Source: Pseudomonadota bacterium
GTDB taxonomy: Bacteria; Pseudomonadota; Alphaproteobacteria; Sphingomonadales; Sphingomonadaceae
Assembly (NCBI GenBank): GCA_029781465.1
Contig: JAKOWQ010000367.1
Span: forward strand, 1 to 7,170
Reading direction: 5' to 3'
Length of the DNA: 7,170 nucleotides
In this document: positions 1 to 5,118 of the stretch, in pieces
Layout: each line of letters starts with the position of its first letter
Position numbering within the stretch: the first letter of the stretch is position 1
The notes under the pieces: model-generated
Databases searched by the model: none
Seen by the model: the letters and a program-made list of their open reading frames with translations, nothing else
What the model was told of the DNA's origin: nothing
Position numbers and translations under genes: made by a program

Positions 1-1341
1 CCGCTCCTCAATTTCGAGCCGTTCCTGAACTTCGGGCGAATCCGGCCGTTGCACACCTCGGCGGTGATTTTCGCTTTCGGGGGCACGGCGCTGATCTCAA
101 CCTCGTTCTACGTGGTGCAGCGCACCTGCCGGGCCCGCCTGGCGTTGCCGGGGCTCGCCCGCTTCGTGTTCTGGGGCTATCAGCTGTTCATCGTCCTGGC
201 CGCGACCGGCTATGTCCTGGGGATCACCCAGGCCAAGGAATATGCCGAGCCCGAGTGGTACGTCGATCTGTGGCTGACCATTGTCTGGGTGGCCTATCTG
301 GCGGTTTTCGTCGGCACGATCATGAAGCGCAAGGAACCCCACATCTACGTGGCCAACTGGTTCTACCTGAGCTTCATCATCACCGTGGCGATGTTGCACC
401 TGGTCAACAACGTCAACCTGCCGATCAGCGTGTTCGGATCGCGCTCCTACCCGCTGTGGGGCGGTGTGCAGGGCGCGCTGGTGCAATGGTGGTACGGGCA
501 CAACGCGGTGGGCTTCTTCCTGACCGCTGGCTTCTTGGCGATGATGTACTACTTCGTTCCGAAGCAGGCTGAGCGTCCGGTCTATTCCTACCGCCTGTCG
601 ATCGTGCACTTCTGGGCGCTGATCTTCCTCTACATCTGGGCGGGTCCGCACCACCTGCACTATACCGCGCTGCCCGACTGGGCGCAGACGCTCGGCATGG
701 TGTTCTCGGTAATGCTGTGGATGCCCAGCTGGGGCGGCATGATCAACGGCCTGATGACGCTCAACGGCGCCTGGGACAAGGTTCGCACCGATCCGGTCAT
801 CCGCATGATGGTGATGAGCGTGGCCTTCTACGGCATGTCGACCTTCGAAGGGCCGATGATGTCGATCAAGTCGGTCAACTCGCTCTCGCACTATACCGAC
901 TGGACGATCGGCCACGTGCACTCCGGTGCGCTGGGCTGGAACGGGATGATCACCTTCTCGGCGGTCTACTTCCTGGTTCCGCGTCTGTGGGGCCGCGAGC
1001 GGATGTATTCGCAGCGGATGATCAACTGGCACTTCTGGCTCGCCACGCTCGGGATCGTGTTCTACGCGTCCTCGATGTGGGTGGCGGGGATCACCCAGGG
1101 CCTGATGTGGCGCGAATACGGTGCCGACGGCTATCTGGTGAACAGCTTTGCCGAAACCGTGCAGGCGCTCCACCCGATGTTCATCCTGCGTGCCCTGGGC
1201 GGCGTGATGTACCTCTCCGGTGCGCTGATCTGGGCCTTCAACGTGTGGCAGACGATCGCCGGCAATCTCCGTCAGGAAGAGCCGATGCGTCAGGCCACCT
1301 ATGATCCCGCTGCCGACCGGCCGCTGGTCGCCGCAGAATAA
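1..1341 (+). CDS. ccoN: cbb3-type cytochrome c oxidase catalytic subunit I CcoN (5'-truncated by window edge)
   Basis: CcoN is the haem b / haem b3-CuB subunit of the cbb3 oxidase in the inner membrane; it reduces O2 to water and pumps protons. The frame is open from base 1 and its first residues (PLLNFEPFLNFGRIRPLHTSAV) are already conserved CcoN sequence, so the gene starts upstream; by comparison with Pseudomonas stutzeri CcoN numbering (from memory) about 40 residues are missing. Visible ligands, numbered in the fragment: H18 (low-spin haem b), H167 in WYGHNAVGF, and H217-H218 in WAGPHH (CuB), with Y211 six residues before as the expected cross-linked tyrosine. H305 and H307 in GHVHSGALGW are the haem b3 and haem b ligands. 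E283 in FEGPMM is the conserved C-family glutamate. The rest is a run of hydrophobic helices ending in a short polar tail and TAA. It is first in the cluster, 12 nt before ccoO. No defect seen; identification is very secure. Confidence 0.97.
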   Translation, partial: PLLNFEPFLNFGRIRPLHTSAVIFAFGGTALISTSFYVVQRTCRARLALPGLARFVFWGYQLFIVLAATGYVLGITQAKEYAEPEWYVDLWLTIVWVAYLAVFVGTIMKRKEPHIYVANWFYLSFIITVAMLHLVNNVNLPISVFGSRSYPLWGGVQGALVQWWYGHNAVGFFLTAGFLAMMYYFVPKQAERPVYSYRLSIVHFWALIFLYIWAGPHHLHYTALPDWAQTLGMVFSVMLWMPSWGGMINGLMTLNGAWDKVRTDPVIRMMVMSVAFYGMSTFEGPMMSIKSVNSLSHYTDWTIGHVHSGALGWNGMITFSAVYFLVPRLWGRERMYSQRMINWHFWLATLGIVFYASSMWVAGITQGLMWREYGADGYLVNSFAETVQALHPMFILRALGGVMYLSGALIWAFNVWQTIAGNLRQEEPMRQATYDPAADRPLVAAE

Positions 1342-1347
1342 GGGGGA
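1341..1347 (+). promoter_or_regulatory. Ribosome binding site of ccoO
   Basis: AGGGGGA lies 6 nt before the ccoO ATG at 1354. It begins on the final A of the ccoN TAA and falls in the only intergenic gap of the window (12 nt, 1342-1353), so initiation at ccoO can follow directly on ccoN termination. Confidence 0.7.
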
Positions 1348-1353
1348 CAAGCA

Positions 1354-2121
1354 ATGACTTCTGAAACTGCAAAGGAACCCTGGGGCCGGCACAAGAAGCT
1401 GGAGCGTAACATCGCTCTGCTCGGGGCTTTCGCCTTCGTCGCGGTGATCATCGGCGGGATCGTGGAAATCGCGCCGCTGTTCTGGATCGACAACACGATC
1501 GAGAAGGTGGAGGGGATGCGTCCCTACACCCCGCTCGAGCAGGCCGGGCGCGACATCTATGTCCGCGAGGGTTGCTACGTCTGCCACAGCCAGATGATCC
1601 GTCCGTTCCGCGACGAGCAGGAGCGTTACGGGCACTACAGCCTGGCTGCGGAATCGATGTACGACCATCCGTTCCAGTGGGGTTCGAAGCGCACCGGGCC
1701 GGATCTGGCGCGTGTTGGCGGCCGCTATTCGGATGAATGGCACGTCCAGCACCTGGCCGATCCGCGCGCGGTGGTGCCCGAATCGGTGATGCCGACTTAC
1801 GCCTTCCTCAAGAACAACGATCTTGATCAGGGCGATATGGGCGCCGAGCTCACCGCGCTGTCGCGCGTCGGTGTGCCCTACAGCAAGGACGACATCGCCA
1901 AGGCCAACGCCGATCTCAAGTCGCAGGCCGATCCCAACGCCGACAACGCCGATCTGCTCGCGCGGTATCCCAAGGCGCAGGTCCGCGATTTTGACGGCAA
2001 TCCCGCCAAGCTGAGCGAGATGGACGCGCTGGTCGCCTATCTCCAGGTGCTGGGCACGATGGTCGACGTCAACAGCGCGGCGGCTCAGGAAGAGCTGGCC
2101 AAGCAGGAGAAGGGGCGGTGA
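1354..2121 (+). CDS. ccoO: cbb3-type cytochrome c oxidase mono-haem subunit II CcoO
   Basis: CcoO is the membrane-anchored mono-haem cytochrome c of the cbb3 oxidase and carries electrons from CcoP to CcoN. The 255-residue product has an N-terminal hydrophobic anchor at about residues 20-43 and a periplasmic domain with one haem c motif, CYVCH (C74, C77, H78), followed by SQMIRPFRDE. The likely distal ligand is M146 in SVMPTYAF. Residues 155-230 form a charged insertion rich in Asp, Ala and Asn, ending in the strongly conserved MDALVAYLQVLGTMVD. This insertion is usual for the long form of CcoO. The ATG at 1354 is preceded by a good ribosome site, AGGGGGA at 1341-1347, which overlaps the last base of the ccoN stop codon. 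The stop overlaps the ccoQ start by 4 nt. Length and motifs fit the family. Confidence 0.97.
   Translation: MTSETAKEPWGRHKKLERNIALLGAFAFVAVIIGGIVEIAPLFWIDNTIEKVEGMRPYTPLEQAGRDIYVREGCYVCHSQMIRPFRDEQERYGHYSLAAESMYDHPFQWGSKRTGPDLARVGGRYSDEWHVQHLADPRAVVPESVMPTYAFLKNNDLDQGDMGAELTALSRVGVPYSKDDIAKANADLKSQADPNADNADLLARYPKAQVRDFDGNPAKLSEMDALVAYLQVLGTMVDVNSAAAQEELAKQEKGR
2105..2115 (+). promoter_or_regulatory. Ribosome binding site of ccoQ, inside ccoO
   Basis: AGGAGAAGGGG lies just before the GTG at 2118, within the last codons of ccoO. It supports the GTG as the true start of ccoQ and suggests translational coupling through the GTGA stop/start overlap. Confidence 0.65.
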
Positions 2122-2306
2122 GCCCGCATTCGACCTATGAGACGCTGCGGCAATTTGCCGACAGCTGGGGACTTGTCGCGACCTTCGTACTGTTCGTCGT
2201 CCTGGCTGCCTGGCCATTCCGGCCCGGCGCCAGGAAGGCGAACGAGGAAGCGGCAAACATGATCTTCGCCGAAGACAACCGTGGGGGTGACTACAATGGC
2301 GAATAA
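2118..2306 (+). CDS. ccoQ: cbb3-type cytochrome c oxidase small subunit CcoQ
   Basis: CcoQ (FixQ) is a small single-span membrane protein that stabilises the cbb3 complex and its association with CcoP. The product is 62 residues, normal for the family. It has a short N-terminal segment, one hydrophobic helix at about residues 17-33, and a cytoplasmic tail with the family signature: F34-R-P-G-A-R-K followed by an AANMIFAED stretch, close to the usual pattern of a basic turn and then an acidic helix. The start is GTG at 2118, inside a GTGA overlap with the ccoO stop. No in-frame ATG upstream or near the start gives a better fit, and a strong purine-rich ribosome site precedes it. The 3' end overlaps ccoP by 11 nt. 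The call rests on position between ccoO and ccoP, size and tail motif. Confidence 0.93.
   Translation: MSPHSTYETLRQFADSWGLVATFVLFVVLAAWPFRPGARKANEEAANMIFAEDNRGGDYNGE
2283..2290 (+). promoter_or_regulatory. Ribosome binding site of ccoP, inside ccoQ
   Basis: GGGGGTGA sits 5 nt before the ATG at 2296, inside the 3' end of ccoQ. It favours ATG 2296 over the in-frame GTG at 2281, which would add five residues and place this G-rich site within the coding region. Confidence 0.55.
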
Positions 2307-3219
2307 GCGCATCGACGAGCCGACCGGCGTCGAGACCGTCGGTCACGAATGGGATGGCATCGAGGAACTCAACAATCCGCTGCCGCGGTGGTGGGTTTGG
2401 ACGACCTATCTGACCATCATCTTCGCTATCGGTTACATGATCGTCTATCCCGCAATCCCGCTGCTCCATTCGGGCACCGAGGGGCTGTGGGGCTGGTCCA
2501 GCCGCGGCCAGCTGGCGGCCGAACTCAAGGCCGCCAACGAGGCCAAGGGCGAAACCCTGGCCGCGATCGCGGCGGCGCCGATCGAAACGATCGCGCCCGG
2601 GTCAGACCTTTACAACAAGGCGGTGGCCGGCGGTAAGGCTGCGTTCCGCCAGAACTGCGTCCAGTGTCACGGCGCGGGCGCGGCCGGTAACCCCGGCTAT
2701 CCCAGCCTCAAGGACGACGACTGGCTGTGGGGCGGCAATGTTCAGGAGATCGAGACCACGATCGCCCACGGCATCCGTTCGCCCGACGATGCTGCTACCC
2801 GCAGCAGCCTGATGCCTTCGTTCGGCCGCGACGGGATCCTGGCACCGGCCCAGGTGAACGATGTCGCCAGCTATGTGCTGTCGCTTTCGGGCAAGGCGCC
2901 CAATGATGCGGCGGCGCAATCGGGCGCGGCGATCTTCACCGCCAATTGTGCAGTGTGCCACGGCAACGACGCCAAGGGTTCGCGAGCCTTCGGTGCGCCG
3001 AACCTGACCGACGCGGTCTGGCTCTATGGCGGCAGCCATGACAAGGTTGTGGCCAGCGTCACCAATGCCCATGCCGGGGTTATGCCGGCCTGGGGAGCCA
3101 AGCTCGATCCGGTGACGATCAAGATGCTGGCGCTTTATGTCCACTCGCTGGGGGGCGGTGAGGACTTCGTGGAAGCTCCGACTACTCCTGCAGCGGAAAG
3201 TGGAAATGCACAGCCCTGA
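2296..3219 (+). CDS. ccoP: cbb3-type cytochrome c oxidase di-haem subunit III CcoP
   Basis: CcoP is the di-haem cytochrome c subunit that receives electrons from soluble or membrane cytochrome c and passes them to CcoO. The 307-residue product starts with a cytoplasmic N-terminus containing the typical HEWDGIEELNNPLPRWW sequence (residues 18-33). One membrane helix follows at about 34-53, then a short hydrophobic stretch and an Ala-rich helical linker. Two cytochrome c domains come next: the first haem site is CVQCH (C121, C124, H125) with likely axial M173 in LMPSFG; the second is CAVCH (C218, C221, H222) with likely M263 in VMPAWG. The last 16 residues are a Pro/Thr/Ala-rich tail that looks disordered. 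I chose ATG 2296 over an in-frame GTG at 2281 because the former has a well-spaced ribosome site. The gene overlaps ccoQ by 11 nt and ccoG by 14 nt. Confidence 0.97.
   Translation: MANKRIDEPTGVETVGHEWDGIEELNNPLPRWWVWTTYLTIIFAIGYMIVYPAIPLLHSGTEGLWGWSSRGQLAAELKAANEAKGETLAAIAAAPIETIAPGSDLYNKAVAGGKAAFRQNCVQCHGAGAAGNPGYPSLKDDDWLWGGNVQEIETTIAHGIRSPDDAATRSSLMPSFGRDGILAPAQVNDVASYVLSLSGKAPNDAAAQSGAAIFTANCAVCHGNDAKGSRAFGAPNLTDAVWLYGGSHDKVVASVTNAHAGVMPAWGAKLDPVTIKMLALYVHSLGGGEDFVEAPTTPAAESGNAQP
3195..3200 (+). promoter_or_regulatory. Weak ribosome binding site of ccoG, inside ccoP
   Basis: GGAAAG lies 5 nt before ATG 3206. It is weaker than the sites of ccoO, ccoQ or ccoH, so ccoG may depend on ribosomes finishing ccoP 14 nt downstream of the ccoG start. 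This would suit lower output of an assembly factor than of the structural subunits; that is inference. Confidence 0.4.
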
Positions 3220-4657
3220 ACCGGCAAAGCAACCCAGTCATCTTTACGAGAAGCGAAAGGCCGTCTTCCCCAAAGCGGTAGACGGCCGCTTCCGTCGCTT
3301 CAAATGGCTGGTCATGGCGCTCACCCTTGGCGTCTACTACATCACGCCGTGGCTGCGCTGGGACCGTGGTCCCTACGCACCGAACCAGGCGGTGCTGGTC
3401 GATCTGGCCCACCGCCGGTTCTACATGTTCTCGATCGAGATCTGGCCGCAGGAATTCTATTTCGTGGCCGGCCTGCTAATCATGGCCGGGATCGGGCTGT
3501 TCCTGGTTACCAGCGCGGTTGGCCGGGCCTGGTGCGGCTATGCCTGTCCGCAGACGGTGTGGACCGATCTCTACCAGCACGTCGACCGCCTGATCGACGG
3601 CGATCGCAACGCGCAGATGCGCCTTGAGGCCGCGCCCTGGACAGGCAAGAAGATCTTCAAGCGCGGGTTGAAATGGACGATCTATCTGCTGATCGCCTTC
3701 TGGACCGGCGGCGCCTGGATCATGTATTTCGCTGATGCACCCACCCTGACGGTCGATTTCTGGACCGGCAAGGCGGCGCCGGTGGCCTATGCCACGGTTG
3801 GCGTGCTGACCGCGACGACCTTCCTGCTGGGCGGGTTCATGCGCGAACAGGTCTGCGTCTACATGTGCCCCTGGCCGCGAATCCAGACGGCGATGCTCGA
3901 TGAGAAATCGCTGATCGTTACCTACAAGGACTGGCGCGGCGAACCGCGCGGCAGCGTCAAGAAGGCCGAAAAGAACCCCGGTTCGGTCGGCGACTGCGTC
4001 GATTGCGATCAGTGCGTCGCGGTTTGCCCGACCGGGTACGACATCCGCAACGGGCCGGATATTCGCTGCATCACCTGCGCGCTGTGCATCGATGCCTGCG
4101 ACAAGGTCATGACCCAGCTGGGCCGTCCACGCGGGTTGATCGACTATGCCACGCTTGAGGATTGCGCTTCCGAAAAGGCCGGCGGTACGCCGCGACCGAT
4201 CAGCAAGGCGCTGTTCCATACCCGCACGCTGATCTACACGGCAGTGTGGGGCGCGATCGGGCTTGGGCTGCTGTTCGCGCTGGGATCGCGCAGCCGCATC
4301 GATATCGCGGTCCAGAAGGATCGCAACCCGCCCTTCTCGCAGCAGTCGAACGGCGATATCCGTAACGATTACACCGTCAAGCTGCGCAACATGGAAGCGC
4401 GCCCGCGTCCGATGGAAGTGACGATCGAAGGCTTGCCCGGCGGGGTGATGTGGACCGACGATCTCCCGCGCGACAAGGCTGCGCGCAGCCTTGCGGTGAC
4501 CGTGGCGGCCGATCAGGTCGATCCGCTGCGGGTCTATGTCGTCGCGCCCGACGGGACTGCGCCGCAGAAGTTCAACTTCGTGCTCAAGGCCAAGGATGCC
4601 GAAGGCGGCGGCGATGTTTCCGAAGTGCGCTTCGATGCCCCGGGAGAAGAGGAATGA
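3206..4657 (+). CDS. ccoG: cbb3 oxidase assembly protein CcoG (FixG/RdxA), Fe-S cupric reductase
   Basis: CcoG is a membrane polyferredoxin needed for cbb3 biogenesis; work on Rhodobacter CcoG indicates it reduces Cu(II) to Cu(I). The product is 483 residues. Hydrophobic segments lie at about 34-50, 84-104, 155-175 and 193-212, and a fifth at 341-360. Between the fourth and fifth is a cytoplasmic domain with two 4Fe-4S motifs: C264-C267-C270-C274 (followed by Pro) and C288-C291-C294-C298. Conserved cysteine pairs are also seen in WCGYACPQ (C110, C114) and CVYMCPWPR (C217, C221), as is usual for the family. The C-terminal 120 residues form the predicted periplasmic Ig-like FixG domain. ATG 3206 gives MHSPEPAKQP; an in-frame ATG at 3137 would add 23 residues deep inside ccoP and looks unrelated to the family. 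The gene overlaps ccoP by 14 nt and ccoH by 4 nt (ATGA). Confidence 0.96.
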   Translation: MHSPEPAKQPSHLYEKRKAVFPKAVDGRFRRFKWLVMALTLGVYYITPWLRWDRGPYAPNQAVLVDLAHRRFYMFSIEIWPQEFYFVAGLLIMAGIGLFLVTSAVGRAWCGYACPQTVWTDLYQHVDRLIDGDRNAQMRLEAAPWTGKKIFKRGLKWTIYLLIAFWTGGAWIMYFADAPTLTVDFWTGKAAPVAYATVGVLTATTFLLGGFMREQVCVYMCPWPRIQTAMLDEKSLIVTYKDWRGEPRGSVKKAEKNPGSVGDCVDCDQCVAVCPTGYDIRNGPDIRCITCALCIDACDKVMTQLGRPRGLIDYATLEDCASEKAGGTPRPISKALFHTRTLIYTAVWGAIGLGLLFALGSRSRIDIAVQKDRNPPFSQQSNGDIRNDYTVKLRNMEARPRPMEVTIEGLPGGVMWTDDLPRDKAARSLAVTVAADQVDPLRVYVVAPDGTAPQKFNFVLKAKDAEGGGDVSEVRFDAPGEEE

Positions 4658-5118
4658 TCCGGGCCTTCACCAAGGGGCCGTTCACCGGCAAACACATCAC
4701 CGTAATCCTGGTGGTGTTCTTCGCGGTGGTGATCGCGGTCAACGTGCTGATGGCCCGCCTGGCCTCATCGACCTTCGGCGGGCTGGTGGTCGAAAACTCC
4801 TATGTCGCGAGCCAGAAGTTCAACGGCTGGCTTGACGAGGCGCGCAAGGAAGGCGCGCTGGGCTGGCAGGTCGAGGCCGCCCGCGCAGCCGACGGGCGGG
4901 TTGCGGTAAAGTTGACCGGCTCGCCGCCGCAGGGAGTTGAGCTGACGGGCGATGCCTGGCACCCGCTGGGCCGGATGCCCGATCAGCCGCTGCGCTTTGC
5001 CCGGCAGAAGGATGGCTCGTTCCTCTCCGATCAGGCACTTCCGGCCGGGCGCTGGCGGCTGCGGCTTGAGGCGATCGACGGCAAGGCCCGCTGGCGGACG
5101 GAACAGGACGTCTCGTGA
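4654..5118 (+). CDS. ccoH: cbb3 oxidase assembly protein CcoH (FixH)
   Basis: CcoH is a small membrane protein required for stable assembly of the cbb3 oxidase and reported to contact CcoN and the CcoP-containing complex. The product is 154 residues: a short cytoplasmic N-terminus (MIRAFTKGPFTGKH), one membrane helix at about residues 15-37, and a periplasmic domain. Just after the helix comes the FixH hallmark FGGLVVENSYVASQKFN (residues 41-57). The rest looks like a beta-rich domain with WHPLGRMPDQPLRF and an LPAGRWRLRLEA stretch near the C-terminus, as in other FixH/YtkA-like proteins. The ATG overlaps the ccoG TGA (ATGA), and purine-rich GGGAGAAGAGG at 4642-4652 serves as ribosome site. 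The end overlaps ccoI in a GTGA. Molecular role is known only in outline for the family; the assignment from motif and position is secure. Confidence 0.94.
   Translation: MIRAFTKGPFTGKHITVILVVFFAVVIAVNVLMARLASSTFGGLVVENSYVASQKFNGWLDEARKEGALGWQVEAARAADGRVAVKLTGSPPQGVELTGDAWHPLGRMPDQPLRFARQKDGSFLSDQALPAGRWRLRLEAIDGKARWRTEQDVS
5105..5108 (+). promoter_or_regulatory. Ribosome binding site of ccoI, inside ccoH
   Basis: AGGA lies 6 nt before the GTG at 5115. Together with the GTGA overlap it fixes the ccoI start: there is no in-frame ATG before M23 of the GMHCAGC copper motif, and starting there would remove the first strand of the metal-binding domain. Confidence 0.5.

Noticed and set aside
2281..2295. 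In-frame GTG at 2281 as an alternative ccoP start.
   Set aside because: It adds only MGVTT, which is not family-like, and would put the G-rich ribosome site inside the gene; ATG 2296 is better.
97..2469. A 790-codon open frame on the minus strand opposite ccoN, ccoO, ccoQ and the start of ccoP.
   Set aside because: Its length is striking, but the product is rich in His, Arg, Gln and Asp with no recognisable domain, it crosses four well-supported genes on the other strand, and such antisense frames are common in G+C-rich DNA with strong third-position bias.
3137..3205. In-frame ATG at 3137 as an alternative ccoG start.
   Set aside because: It would add 23 residues that are an out-of-frame reading of the ccoP second cytochrome domain; no family resemblance.
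4073..4102. Second Fe-S motif of CcoG lacks the proline that follows the fourth cysteine in ordinary ferredoxins.
   Set aside because: The ACD ending (CxxCIDACD) is, as far as I recall, usual in CcoG/FixG, so it is not a lesion.
1816..4150. TTGAT half-sites (near 1825 and 4137) as possible FNR/Anr boxes.
   Set aside because: Neither has a matching ATCAA half at the right 4-nt spacing, and both lie in conserved coding sequence. The real box is expected upstream of ccoN, outside the window.
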